Of a DNA stretch of 64,000 nucleotides, positions 25,225-33,977 are shown piece by piece. The notes under the pieces are model-generated. The model made no database searches, was not told the origin of the DNA, and saw nothing but the letters and a program-made list of their open reading frames with translations. Both the position numbers and the translations under genes were made by a program. Position 1 is the first letter of the stretch. Every line of letters starts with the position of its first letter. This DNA is from an uncultured Acidimicrobiaceae bacterium (lineage in GTDB: Bacteria > Actinomycetota > Acidimicrobiia > Acidimicrobiales > RAAP-2): assembly GCA_903873395.1 (NCBI GenBank), contig CAIQOJ010000054.1, positions 1-64,000 on the forward strand, in the 5' to 3' direction.

Positions 25225-26111
25225 GTCTGCAGGTCGCCCAACGCCTCGGCCAGGGCCTCGAGTTCGGAACGCCACGACACAGGTCGGCCAATGGGACGGA
25301 CAACGAACTTGGAGAAGCCGACCTCCAGGAAGGATTCGATGGACGAGCGGAGTCCGTCGAGGCCCACCGGCACCACGGCAGCAGGGTCGACGCCCTTGCG
25401 CGACCGTCCGAGCGCGGCCATGGTCTTGGCATCGAGAGGGCCCGGTGCATAGGCCAGCGACACGCCAAAGTGTTCCCGGTCGATCGTCCGTCCGGCACGA
25501 TCGGCAGCCTCGTCGATCACCACTCTGCCTGCCGCGGCATCCGCCGGCGTGCATGCCGAGGGAAGCCAGCCGTCAGCGTAGGTTCCACACCGCTCGAGAG
25601 CTGAGGGAAGCATGCCGCCCATCCACAACTCCAGGGGATTCTGGACTGGTAGTGGCGCCAGCACCACATCGTCGAACCTCCCCACCACGCCATCGTGGGT
25701 GACCCGCTCCCCCGCCCACAGCCGGCGCAGCACGGGAATGGCTTCGTCCATCCATGCACCCTTGTCCCGGCCAGCCACTCCCACGGCAGTGGACTCAGGA
25801 AGTTGGGCCAGCCCGGGCACGAACGTCACGAGAAGGCGGCCCTCGCTGAGTTGGTCGACGGTGGCCAGGGCTTTGGCCAAGCGGAGCAGGTTCCGACCTG
25901 GCAGCAGCATGGTGGTGCCCAATTTCAGGTGAGGGTTGTGGGCGGCACAGAACGCCAGGCCGGCCAATGGGTCCGACGTTGCCGCAGTGAGCACCTCGGG
26001 CAGCCAGATGGAGTCAAACCCAAGAACGTCGAGGTCGTCGACCAGGGATCTCAGTGCGGCGGGGCCGGACTCGACGCCGATGCCGGTGCCGACACCGATG
26101 CGGACCTTCAT
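25221..26111 (-). CDS. LLM class flavin-dependent oxidoreductase (F420-type)
   Basis: 296 aa. Luciferase-like TIM barrel: N-terminal strand (V-R-I-G-V-G-T-G-I-G), the L-G-F-D-S-I-W-L-P-E segment, L-K-L-G-T-T-M-L-L-P-G-R-N, and L-E-L-W-M-G-G near residue 170. Members use F420 or FMN to oxidise or reduce small organics. It is the middle gene of a three-gene minus-strand operon with 4-bp overlaps on both sides (nitroreductase before, unknown 161-aa protein after). Confidence 0.87.
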   Translation of the reverse strand: MKVRIGVGTGIGVESGPAALRSLVDDLDVLGFDSIWLPEVLTAATSDPLAGLAFCAAHNPHLKLGTTMLLPGRNLLRLAKALATVDQLSEGRLLVTFVPGLAQLPESTAVGVAGRDKGAWMDEAIPVLRRLWAGERVTHDGVVGRFDDVVLAPLPVQNPLELWMGGMLPSALERCGTYADGWLPSACTPADAAAGRVVIDEAADRAGRTIDREHFGVSLAYAPGPLDAKTMAALGRSRKGVDPAAVVPVGLDGLRSSIESFLEVGFSKFVVRPIGRPVSWRSELEALAEALGDLQT

Positions 26112-26836
26112 TCCGGTGCGGACCCATCTCCCGAGGCAGGCTCAGTGCCTGCGGTGAGTGGCGCTCCGTCCAGGGTGTCCACGGTGGCGAACTCCTCGAC
26201 CGGCGCACGACGTAGTCGAGTCGGGCGACTGACCGGATGGCCGAGGGCCAGCAGGCCGGCCACCCGAAACGTCTCGGGCACATGGAGCAGGCGACGCACT
26301 TCGTCCTCACGGCGGACGACCATGGTGGTCATCACCCCACCGAGTCCCTCACCATGAGCGGCGAGCAGGATGCTCCATGCGAAGGGGTAGATCGAGGCGC
26401 CACCGATCATCGTGTAACCGTCGTGGTCACGGTCGACCGTGGCCAGGCGCTCGAGATCGGCCAGCAGGACCAGGATCACGGGGGCCTCGTCCAGATGCTC
26501 GGCAAAGCCTCCCGGCCCTGCCGCAGCGGCCTCAGCGAACTCCGGCGCTCGGGTGATGGCCTGCGCCTCAGCGTCGCGATCAGTGACCACGGCCCATGGC
26601 GTCAGGCCGGCCGCCCCTTGAGCCAGGTACTCATACCACCCAGGCAGATAGATATCGCGTAGACCACGACGGATCGCCGGGTCGTTGACGACCACGACCC
26701 GCCAGGCTTGGCGGTTGCCGCCGTTGGGAGCAAAGCGGGCCACATCGAGGAGCCGGGCGATGACAGCATCATCTACCGGCTCCTCGGTGAACTCCCGGAC
26801 CGCACCCGTCGTGCGCAGTGCCTCGGTCAGTTCCAT
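26108..26836 (-). CDS. Nitroreductase family protein
   Basis: 242 aa. FMN-dependent nitroreductase fold: T-T-G-A-V-R-E-F-T start, R-F-A-P-N-G-G-N-R-Q-A-W-R FMN-phosphate region, and late G-E-G-L-G-G-V-M-T-T and L-A-L-G-H-P-V motifs. It heads the operon with the LLM and 161-aa genes, so the three probably act on one reduced-flavin-dependent step. The substrate is unknown. Confidence 0.87.
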   Translation of the reverse strand: MELTEALRTTGAVREFTEEPVDDAVIARLLDVARFAPNGGNRQAWRVVVVNDPAIRRGLRDIYLPGWYEYLAQGAAGLTPWAVVTDRDAEAQAITRAPEFAEAAAAGPGGFAEHLDEAPVILVLLADLERLATVDRDHDGYTMIGGASIYPFAWSILLAAHGEGLGGVMTTMVVRREDEVRRLLHVPETFRVAGLLALGHPVSRPTRLRRAPVEEFATVDTLDGAPLTAGTEPASGDGSAPE

Positions 26837-26876
26837 GTGGCGCTACTCCGTCTCTTCGACTGTGCAGCCAGTCGAC

Positions 26877-27359
26877 TCAGAGGATCTCAAGGATGGCGTC
26901 GGCAGCACTCACGCTGACGCCGGGACCCGGCTCGATCTGCAGGGCCGTCACCACGCCGTCTTCGATGACCATGGCATACCGCTGCGAGCGCGTGGCCAAC
27001 CCGAACGCGCTGCCGTCGAACTGGAGTCCGAGGGCCTCGGCGAACTCGCCGTTCCCGTCAGCCAGCATCACGATCTGATCTCCGACATTCTGCGCCTCGC
27101 CCCAGGCCCCCATGACAAAGGGGTCGTTCACCGAGATGCACACGACCGAATCGACACCCTTGGCGGCCAGTTCCTCGCGACGAATCACGTAGGAAGGCAG
27201 GTGGTGATCCGAGCACGTCGGCGTGAACGCACCCGGCACGGCAAACAGCACGACCTTGCCGGAACCCAAGGCGGCTCCGGTCTGCACGGGCGCAGGCCCG
27301 TCCGGGCCCATCGTCATCACCTTGATGTCCGGAACGGTGTCGCCAACGGCGATGGTCAT
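26877..27359 (-). CDS. Peroxiredoxin, Prx5 subfamily
   Basis: 160 aa from the ATG at 27359, preceded by a clear GGAGG ribosome site. The peroxidatic Cys lies in P-G-A-F-T-P-T-C-S-D-H-H-L-P, the Prx5 signature. Later motifs W-G and R-S-Q-R-Y-A-M-V fit. It reduces peroxides; no partner reductase is nearby. It sits alone between the nitroreductase and NhaA operons on the same strand. Confidence 0.93.
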   Translation of the reverse strand: MTIAVGDTVPDIKVMTMGPDGPAPVQTGAALGSGKVVLFAVPGAFTPTCSDHHLPSYVIRREELAAKGVDSVVCISVNDPFVMGAWGEAQNVGDQIVMLADGNGEFAEALGLQFDGSAFGLATRSQRYAMVIEDGVVTALQIEPGPGVSVSAADAILEIL

Positions 27360-27485
27360 GTCTTCCTCCACAGGTCAGCCCGGTCTTCCGGGAACACGGC
27401 GCTCCGCCCACTGGCGGGCGCCTGCCCAGCATACGGTCCCGGCCACCATCCCCTGGCCCGTCACGCCAACCTGGCCCTTCGTGGA

Positions 27486-28763
27486 TCACCAGGGCAACGG
27501 CCGACCCTCGTCATCTGTCGGTTCCAAGCTGGTCCGGGAGCCAACGATCGGCGCTGGCGTGCGTTCGGCGTTGCGGCTGACCAGCCACAGCACCGTGGCT
27601 CCGAGAGCAACCGCAGCGAGCGATCCGGCCAGAAGTCCGAGTTCGGCAGCGATCACTAGGCCGGTATTGCCGACAAAGGCGTGTTCGGCCACCAACAGGG
27701 GGACAGTGAAGCCAATGCCCGCCACCGCAGCCCCACCCACCACGTGCCGCCACCGCAATCCGTCAGGTAGTCGAGCCCATCCACATCTGACGACGATGAG
27801 CGCGGCCAGAGGGATCCCGATGGACTTACCAGCAACACGAGCCACGGTCACTCCCCAGAACACCCCGGTCGCCCCTGCGGCACCCAGCATCCCGGCGTGG
27901 ATGGTGACGCCGGCATTGGCCACGGCAAAGAGGGGCAGGACGACGAATGCTGACCAAGGAGCCACCTGGCGCTCGAGACGAGCCGCTCGGTCCCGGTCGC
28001 CTGCCCCACGGCTGCCGGGCACCATCAAGCCCACCACCACGCCGGCCAGCGCCGGCTCGACACCTCCAGCCGCCATGCACGCCCACAACACGACTCCCCC
28101 GGCCAGATACACGGCGGTTGGTGTCCCGGCGCTTCGCCGGGCCACGACGAGGCCCAGCACCACGACGACAGCTACCACCAGAGGGATGATCGAGAGGTCG
28201 CTCGAATAGAAGATGGCCAGGACCAAGACGGATCCGATGTCATCAGCGACAGCCAGGGTCAGCAGAAAGACCCGCAGTCCAGAGGGGACGTGGCGGCCAA
28301 GCAGAGCGAGTGCCCCCAAGGCGAAGGCGATGTCGGTTGCCATAGGGATACCCCACCCCGAAGCACCCGGGCCGCCGCGGACCACGAGGGCATACGCGAG
28401 ACCTGCCCCCACCATCCCGCCGAGTGCCCCGGCTACAGGAGCCACCGCGGTGCGCACGTTGGCCAGGTCGCCACCACGCCGTTCACGTCCGATCTCCAGG
28501 CCAACGACCAAGAAGAACACGGCCATGAGGGCACCGTTGATCCAGGACCGCACATCGACGAGCCCACCGAAAGACTTCCCGTGGATGTGGACAGGAGCGA
28601 GCCACACTCCCGAATACGCCTCCGGCCAAAGGTTGGCCCAGACCATGGCCACGGCCAGTGCGACAACGAGGGCCACGCCTCCGGCCACGTCGCTATGGAG
28701 GAGCGCACCGACCCGGGCTACGCCTCGAGTCGTCGATGGAGTGTCGGGCACGAGTCCCGTCAC
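27486..28763 (-). CDS. nhaA: Na+/H+ antiporter NhaA
   Basis: 425 aa from the GTG at 28763, which overlaps the upstream LLM stop (GTGA). About 12 helices with the two functional blocks I-P-M-A-T-D-I-A-F-A-L-G and L-A-V-A-D-D-I-G-S-V (paired Asp of the transport site). Near the start it has F-F-L-V-V-G-L-E-I. It exports sodium for protons at alkaline pH. Translational coupling of an antiporter to an F420-type oxidoreductase is unusual. Confidence 0.95.
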   Translation of the reverse strand: MTGLVPDTPSTTRGVARVGALLHSDVAGGVALVVALAVAMVWANLWPEAYSGVWLAPVHIHGKSFGGLVDVRSWINGALMAVFFLVVGLEIGRERRGGDLANVRTAVAPVAGALGGMVGAGLAYALVVRGGPGASGWGIPMATDIAFALGALALLGRHVPSGLRVFLLTLAVADDIGSVLVLAIFYSSDLSIIPLVVAVVVVLGLVVARRSAGTPTAVYLAGGVVLWACMAAGGVEPALAGVVVGLMVPGSRGAGDRDRAARLERQVAPWSAFVVLPLFAVANAGVTIHAGMLGAAGATGVFWGVTVARVAGKSIGIPLAALIVVRCGWARLPDGLRWRHVVGGAAVAGIGFTVPLLVAEHAFVGNTGLVIAAELGLLAGSLAAVALGATVLWLVSRNAERTPAPIVGSRTSLEPTDDEGRPLPW

Positions 28764-29701
28764 GCTCGCTGTGTGGTGTCTGGATGTCGGACTGCGGCCA
28801 GGACGACGGACGCAAAACGCTCGATTGCTGCCAACTGTGCGGGCCGAGTGTCGCCCGGGAGGGCAACTGTTACCCAATCGACACCGACAGCTGCCAACTC
28901 CTCGATGGAGGCGATCACGCGTCCTTCGTCCACTGGCCCATCAGCCATGGACAGCCCTTCGGGCACGAAACAGACGGTCAGCGGTTCAGTTCTGGCTACT
29001 TCCTCGGCGTAGGTCTGGGCATAGGCCAGCGCGCTGACCAGGTCATCGATGGATGCCATCGGTGCCGTCCGGGTGTGCGACGCCATGCCTGCCGGAGCAG
29101 GAAACGGGCACCAACCGTCCGCCGATGCAACGGCCCGCCGGATGGCCCGATGGCTGTTCCCACCGATCCAGATGGGCGGGCGGGGCCTCTGGAGCGGGGC
29201 TGGAAGCATGGTGTTCCCCTCGGCCCGATAGCCGCTTCCCTCGAAGGTCACCGACTCGCCGGTCCATGCCGCGGACATGGCCGCCAACGCCTCGTCCAGA
29301 TAGTCGTTGCGTAGGGCGAAGTCCGCACCCAGGGCGTCAAACTCTCCCTCCAGATAGCCAGCACCCACGCCCACGATGAGGCGCCCGCCGGAAAGCACGT
29401 CCAACGTGGCCAGTCCCTTGGCAGCCAGGAACGGGTTGCGGTAGGCCGGCACGAACAAATTGGTGTGGATGCAGATTCGAGTTGTGGCGGCCGCGGCGAA
29501 GGCCAGAGCGACCAAGGGATCGAGCGCATGATGACCACCGTGGGCTAACCATCGGTCAACCGGGAAGGGATGTTCGGTGGTGTAGACCGCATCGAATCCA
29601 GCGGCCTCGGCAGCCTGCGCCAGTTCGCCCAACGCCCCAGGAGCCAAGAACTCGTCACCGAGATCGACCCGGTGAGCCGGAAGCCCGTAGGAGAATCGCA
29701 T
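28760..29701 (-). CDS. LLM class F420-dependent oxidoreductase
   Basis: 313 aa from the ATG at 29701 (M-R-F-S-Y-G-L-P-A-H). Barrel motifs: A-E-A-A-G-F-D-A-V-Y-T-T-E-H-P-F, T-T-R-I-C-I-H-T-N-L-F-V-P-A-Y-R-N-P, G-G-R-L-I-V-G-V-G-A-G-Y-L and P-P-I-W-I-G-G-N-S. The pattern resembles actinobacterial TIGR03619-type F420 enzymes. It lies 4 bp after the thioesterase gene and overlaps nhaA by 4 bp. Confidence 0.88.
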   Translation of the reverse strand: MRFSYGLPAHRVDLGDEFLAPGALGELAQAAEAAGFDAVYTTEHPFPVDRWLAHGGHHALDPLVALAFAAAATTRICIHTNLFVPAYRNPFLAAKGLATLDVLSGGRLIVGVGAGYLEGEFDALGADFALRNDYLDEALAAMSAAWTGESVTFEGSGYRAEGNTMLPAPLQRPRPPIWIGGNSHRAIRRAVASADGWCPFPAPAGMASHTRTAPMASIDDLVSALAYAQTYAEEVARTEPLTVCFVPEGLSMADGPVDEGRVIASIEELAAVGVDWVTVALPGDTRPAQLAAIERFASVVLAAVRHPDTTQRA

Positions 29702-29705
29702 GGGG

Positions 29706-30212
29706 TCAGGCCACGGCCCCAGGTTCCGTGGTTCCGGATCCCGGTGCTGCACCCTTGCGGCGTGCTGATCGGGTTGGTTGCGCCGACCCGTCCAACTCAC
29801 GCATCCAGTTCGGCAAGCGGGCAGGACGGCCGGTGGCATCGACGGCCCCGTGCACGGTGACCGCTGTGGCACGGGCTTGGCCATCGACCTCGAGTAGGTA
29901 GCCCACCTGGAACGTCGTCCGGGTGACATCCTTCACGACGACGTGAACAGTGACCAGGTCGTCGAAGTGCAGGGGCCGCCGATGGCGGACGTAGAGCTCG
30001 AGGACGGCGAAGTCCACACCTCCATCGGCTCGCACGTCGGTGTAGGCATGGCCTCCCGCTCGCAACAGGGCAACCCGGGCCTCTTCCAGGTAGGCCGGAT
30101 AGGCCCCATGGTGGATGATGCCCATCGCATCGGTCTCGGCGAACCGCGTGCGAAGGACGTGGACGAACGAATAGTCCCCAGGATCCAGGGTGGGCTGGAG
30201 GGAAAGCCTCAT
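29706..30212 (-). CDS. Acyl-CoA thioesterase, 4HBT hot-dog fold
   Basis: 168 aa. Hot-dog thioesterase of the 4-hydroxybenzoyl-CoA/YbgC type, with R-F-A-E-T-D-A-M-G-I-I-H-H-G-A-Y including the catalytic Asp-region motif D-x-M-G-x-x-x-x. Y-L-E-E-A-R-V-A-L-L-R and R-P-L-H-F-D-D-L-V fit the fold. A Ser/Arg/Gly-rich tail follows residue 140. Part of a minus-strand operon with a CrtC-like gene before it and LLM and nhaA after it. Confidence 0.87.
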   Translation of the reverse strand: MRLSLQPTLDPGDYSFVHVLRTRFAETDAMGIIHHGAYPAYLEEARVALLRAGGHAYTDVRADGGVDFAVLELYVRHRRPLHFDDLVTVHVVVKDVTRTTFQVGYLLEVDGQARATAVTVHGAVDATGRPARLPNWMRELDGSAQPTRSARRKGAAPGSGTTEPGAVA

Positions 30213-30221
30213 CCCCTGAGG

Positions 30222-31166
30222 CTACTGTCCGCCGGCACCACCCTCAGGCTGGTTCCATTCGATCCATCCGTGTCCTCGGCGACCGTCGTCGGCCTCCAGT
30301 TCAACCATGGCCCGGGGGAAGCGGCTGGAGCGACCATCGGGCGCCGTCAGCAGGACTGGTCCCCATGCCGTTGGGGTGACCCGTAGCCCGATACCCGAGG
30401 GTGCCATGACGATGCGAGCCACAGAGGCGAACCCGTCGGCATCCGTGTCTTCGCTGACCTCGAGCCTCTCGACCGGCTCGACGTCTCCCCATGGGTGCTG
30501 CACATAGCCAAAGGCCATCGGTGAGCCCGGGATGCGGATGTCGGCCCCATGGACCCGGGTCCCATCGTCGAGTCGGCCAGCAAACCAGCACCAGCCAAAT
30601 GCCCACCAATCACGTACACCCCAGGAGTGGTCGCGCTGACCCTGGCCCTCCATCGCATGGCTGGTGCCATCAATGGTGATCGACCCGCCGACCAGACAGG
30701 GAATCTCGTATCGAGACGTGATGTCGTAGTGATAGGGCACCCCGTCGGTCTCCCATGTCAGGTCGAACCCGAGTGTGGCCTTCTTCTCCGGAGTTGGACC
30801 GTAGGCATCGACCGGCCGGTCCAGGACGACTCCAGGTGCTGTTCCTGTCATACGCAGACGTTCCAACGGGGATTCGACCTCGACGGTCAGATCGAGCCCA
30901 CCAGCATCCAAGACGAGACCGGTGCCACCACCGACCGGTAGGCCATAGTCGGTCGACGAGACAGTCGGCAGACCAGGCCGGGTGACCGTGGTCGTCCACC
31001 AGGTCACGCCCAAGTTCGGATACAGGCCGATCCGGGCGTATCCACCCAACGAACCGTCTGCGGCCACAAAGTCGAGATAGACCGACTCGTTCCACAGCAG
31101 GTCAGATGGCGATGGATGGCGACCTTCATCGGCATGGTCGACGGCATGAGGGGCCAGATCGGTCAC
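30222..31166 (-). CDS. CrtC-like lipocalin-fold protein (DUF7064/7065-like)
   Basis: 314 aa from a GTG at 31166 (V-T-D-L-A-P-H-A-V-D-H-A); a GTG/ATG-type start 21 bp further upstream (31187) is also open. Recognisable traits are N-E-S-V-Y-L-D-F near residue 30, Y-A-R-I-G-L-Y-P-N-L, G-Q-R-D-H-S-W-G-V-R-D-W-W near the middle and G-H-G-W-I-E-W at the end. This pattern recurs in proteins linked to terpenoid or steroid metabolism and related to hydroxyneurosporene dehydrogenase. The reaction is unknown. It ends 9 bp before the thioesterase start. Confidence 0.68.
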   Translation of the reverse strand: MTDLAPHAVDHADEGRHPSPSDLLWNESVYLDFVAADGSLGGYARIGLYPNLGVTWWTTTVTRPGLPTVSSTDYGLPVGGGTGLVLDAGGLDLTVEVESPLERLRMTGTAPGVVLDRPVDAYGPTPEKKATLGFDLTWETDGVPYHYDITSRYEIPCLVGGSITIDGTSHAMEGQGQRDHSWGVRDWWAFGWCWFAGRLDDGTRVHGADIRIPGSPMAFGYVQHPWGDVEPVERLEVSEDTDADGFASVARIVMAPSGIGLRVTPTAWGPVLLTAPDGRSSRFPRAMVELEADDGRRGHGWIEWNQPEGGAGGQ

Positions 31167-31292
31167 ACGTCCTCCTGTTCGCTCCACTCGGCCTATCGGC
31201 TGTTGTAGGAGCAGTTGTAGCAGCCATCATCGGCCCCGTGCAGGGCACAGTTGCCCGTTGCCCTGGTTGGCCCGCACTGCTAGACCGGTTTT

Positions 31293-33083
31293 GTGGTCAG
31301 GCTCACTGCACCCCCTTGGGCACGAGTCGCTCGTCTGAGCATGGGGACAGTTGTGGCAATCGCGCTAGCAGTGGCGGTCATCCCGAACCAAGTTGTCGCT
31401 GGCACCAGCAAGCCTCGTATCGCCGTGCAGCCTGCGAGTACACCAGCATTCGGAGACAATGCTGGCGATCCCACCATCGTCAGTTCGAACGGCACGTACT
31501 ACGCCTTCACCACGGGCACGGTTCTCGGCAATCACATCCAAGCCTTGATCAACACCACCGGTGATCCCACCCGGGGATGGCGCAGCACGACCGGTCTCCC
31601 CTATGGCTCAACGGCACTGCCTGTCGTTCCCGCCTGGCAGCAGGCCGACACCCAGACAGCACCGGGCGTTGTGCAGCTCGGGGGCCATTGGGTGATGTGG
31701 TACGACGCAGCCAAAGCCGGACACGCAGGCTTCACCGGCTTCCAGTGTCTTGCTGTCGCCACCGCAGACACCATCACACCCTCGGCCCCCGTCTTCCATG
31801 ACGCAACCACGTCGTCTCCGTGGTGCCCCCCAGGTGGCGTGCTCGATCCGAGCCCATTCATCGACCCGGCCACCCACATTCCCTATCTCGTATGGAAGAC
31901 CAATGATGGAAGCTCACCAGCCGCCTCCCAGGTCTGGGGGGTCCGTCTCAGCGCTGATGGCACGAACTTTGCCGGATCGCCGAATCTTTTGCTGACGGTG
32001 ACCGTCGGCGAACGCACGCTCGACAACCCGCAGCTCGTGGCTTCACACGGCTCCTACCACCTGCTCTTCTCCGGTGGGGACTATCAGAACAGCTCGTATA
32101 ACCAGCAGATGGCGGACTGCCTCGGTCCACTCGGGCCATGCACCCACCCTGCCGGCCCGTTCCTCACCACCTACGGATCTGCCTACGGGCCGGGTGGCGG
32201 ATCGATCTTCGAGGATGGTTCCGGTCGACAGTGGTTGGCCTATGCCGCATGGAACCGCCCCTGCACGATGTGCGATCTGGACCTGGTGGCCAACCGCCGT
32301 CTGCTCTACGTCGCCCCCACCGACCTGGCGTCGTCTGCACCGCCTGTCGTAGTAACGGGTCTGGCCCCGACCCCCACGGGAGGTGGCTACTGGCTGGTCG
32401 ATTCTGCCGGTGGCATCCATGCCCATGGAGATGCCCGCAGTCACGGCTCCATGGCCGGATCGTCCCTCAACGCACCCATCGCTCACATCGTGGCGACGCC
32501 GGACGGAGGGGGCTACTGGATGGTCGCAGCCGACGGTGGCATCTTCGCCTTCGGTGATGCCAGGTTCTTCGGATCCATGGGGGGCCGGCCCCTGAATGCT
32601 CCCGTCGTCGACTTGGCTCCTACTCCAGACGGAGGGGGCTACTGGTTGGTGGCAGCCGATGGGGGCATCTTCGCCTTCGGTGATGCCAGGTTCTTCGGAT
32701 CCATGGGGGGCCGGCCCCTCAATCGACCCATCGTTGGCCTGTCGGGTGGGCCACATGGCGGGGGCTACTGGCTCGTCGCCGCAGATGGAGGCATCTTCTC
32801 CTTCGGAAGCGCCAGCTTCCACGGATCGACTGGAGCCCTCGTGCTTCGCCAGCCGGTGATCGGCATGGCTGTCGCACCTCAGGAAGGCGGCTACTGGCTC
32901 GTCGCCGCAGACGGCGGCATCTTCGCTTTCGGAAGCGCCGGCTTCCACGGATCGACCGGGGGCCTCACCCTGGCCGCGTCAGTGACCGGCATGGCTGCTG
33001 ATCCATTAGGGCGGGGCTATTGGCTCGTCGCCTCTGACGGCGGAGTGTTCGCCTTCGGCCCGCCGTTCTACGGTGCTGGGTGA
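31293..33083 (+). CDS. Secreted GH43-like beta-propeller with six C-terminal GGYW repeats
   Basis: 596 aa. An N-terminal signal peptide (hydrophobic V-V-A-I-A-L-A-V-A-V-I) is followed by a GH43-like five-bladed propeller (about residues 40-345): G-D-P-T-I-V after the signal, W-V-M-W-Y-D-A, L-D-P-S-P-F-I-D and W-L-A-Y-A-A-W. Six 42-residue repeats (about 350-596) follow, each with G-G-Y-W-L-V-A-A-D-G-G-I-F-A-F-G. Such repeats are common in exported proteins of Acidimicrobiia. The propeller suggests arabinan or related glycan hydrolysis; the repeats probably bind a surface or polymer. A second in-frame ATG at 31341 would also leave a signal peptide. Confidence 0.8.
   Translation: MVRLTAPPWARVARLSMGTVVAIALAVAVIPNQVVAGTSKPRIAVQPASTPAFGDNAGDPTIVSSNGTYYAFTTGTVLGNHIQALINTTGDPTRGWRSTTGLPYGSTALPVVPAWQQADTQTAPGVVQLGGHWVMWYDAAKAGHAGFTGFQCLAVATADTITPSAPVFHDATTSSPWCPPGGVLDPSPFIDPATHIPYLVWKTNDGSSPAASQVWGVRLSADGTNFAGSPNLLLTVTVGERTLDNPQLVASHGSYHLLFSGGDYQNSSYNQQMADCLGPLGPCTHPAGPFLTTYGSAYGPGGGSIFEDGSGRQWLAYAAWNRPCTMCDLDLVANRRLLYVAPTDLASSAPPVVVTGLAPTPTGGGYWLVDSAGGIHAHGDARSHGSMAGSSLNAPIAHIVATPDGGGYWMVAADGGIFAFGDARFFGSMGGRPLNAPVVDLAPTPDGGGYWLVAADGGIFAFGDARFFGSMGGRPLNRPIVGLSGGPHGGGYWLVAADGGIFSFGSASFHGSTGALVLRQPVIGMAVAPQEGGYWLVAADGGIFAFGSAGFHGSTGGLTLAASVTGMAADPLGRGYWLVASDGGVFAFGPPFYGAG
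32346..33074 (+). repeat. Six in-frame 42-codon repeats, two nearly identical in DNA
   Basis: Period 126 bp. Copies 2 and 3 share an identical stretch of more than 50 bp (from 32541 and from 32667), while the outer copies have drifted. The repeats encode x-x-G-x-G-Y-W-L-V-A-A-D-G-G-I-F-A-F-G-x-A-x-F-x-G-S-x-G. The identity points to recent unequal exchange or gene conversion. Confidence 0.9.
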
Positions 33084-33149
33084 GTCCCGACCACCACACG
33101 GTCCGTGCTGTGGCGAGAGCGGGGACGCTCCGGGGCGGACAGTGAGTGC

Positions 33150-33977
33150 CTAGTTCTGGAACCAGGACACACTAAATGCGCTGCCCCCACTGCTCAGAAT
33201 CGACGGGGCGGCCTTGACCGCCTTGGCTTTCTTGGTCGTCATGGTGATCTCGTGCTGAGCAAGGCCCGACGTGGCGATGGGCATGCCATTGACGGTTGCT
33301 CCCGTGAAGCCGATTGAGCCGAAGTCGGCCAATGGTGCCACCTTGCACTTCGTCCCGGTGCACAGGGTGGGCGCCTCGGTGATCCACTCCGCTGACGAGT
33401 TCTGCGGCTGACTCGCTGGGGTCTGCGTCGTATGAAATGTCCACCGACCGGCATCGACCAGCGTGATCACGTACGACGAGCCCGACACCTGGACCGAACC
33501 CGATAGGACATCACCGGGAACGACCGGATAGATGGCCGGAGGCAGAACGACCAGCCCGGCCGGATAGAGCTCAAACCACGCGTAGTGGACAGGGTGGCTC
33601 GGATTCTTCTTGGCCTTCTTGGTGCAGTCCGCGTCTGTGCCAACTTGCTCGACTGTCGGGTCAGAGGCAGCGAAGCCGTCGATTCCAACCCAAAATGCCG
33701 ACTGCTGCAGTTTCGTTCCTGGACAGGTGACGGTGGGCTGGACCCACGAGCCGCTCACCGAGGTCACCCCACTCCCTGTCACGGCGTAGCCAGCCCAATC
33801 GAGCGACGACGAGCCGGTGATGCCGAGGTTCCCGACCCGTGGCGCATGGAAATCGGCCGACGCAGCACCCGCCGTTCCGGCAATGGCGGACAGCGCACAC
33901 AGGGACGACGCTGACGCTGCAACGGCCACCGCTAGGGCCGTGAGGCACCTGCGGGGTGGGTTCCGCCTCGATGTCAC
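33150..33977 (-). CDS. Secreted G1 family (glutamic, eqolisin-like) peptidase
   Basis: 275 aa. A signal peptide (basic start, L-T-A-L-A-V-A-V-A-A-S, cleavage near A-G-A-A-S-A) is followed by a beta-sandwich protein with the G1 layout: N-W/D-W-A-G-Y near residue 60, F-W-V-G-I-D-G (95-101), V-E-Q111-V-G-T and S-S-A-E197-W-I-T-E-A-P. Q111 and E197 are the best candidates for the catalytic Gln/Glu pair; I assign them by motif, not alignment. G1 enzymes work at acid pH. The start overlaps the upstream anti-sigma-like stop by 4 bp, making it the last gene of a sigma factor operon. Confidence 0.85.
   Translation of the reverse strand: MTSRRNPPRRCLTALAVAVAASASSLCALSAIAGTAGAASADFHAPRVGNLGITGSSSLDWAGYAVTGSGVTSVSGSWVQPTVTCPGTKLQQSAFWVGIDGFAASDPTVEQVGTDADCTKKAKKNPSHPVHYAWFELYPAGLVVLPPAIYPVVPGDVLSGSVQVSGSSYVITLVDAGRWTFHTTQTPASQPQNSSAEWITEAPTLCTGTKCKVAPLADFGSIGFTGATVNGMPIATSGLAQHEITMTTKKAKAVKAAPSILSSGGSAFSVSWFQN

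Noticed and set aside
28213-29037. 274-aa plus-strand frame
   Set aside because: Mirror of nhaA and its upstream LLM gene; rich in P, R, S, T as expected from reversed hydrophobic codons.
32043-32948. 301-aa minus-strand frame with internal repeats
   Set aside because: The repeats are the mirror of the GGYW repeats of the plus-strand gene; no independent evidence.
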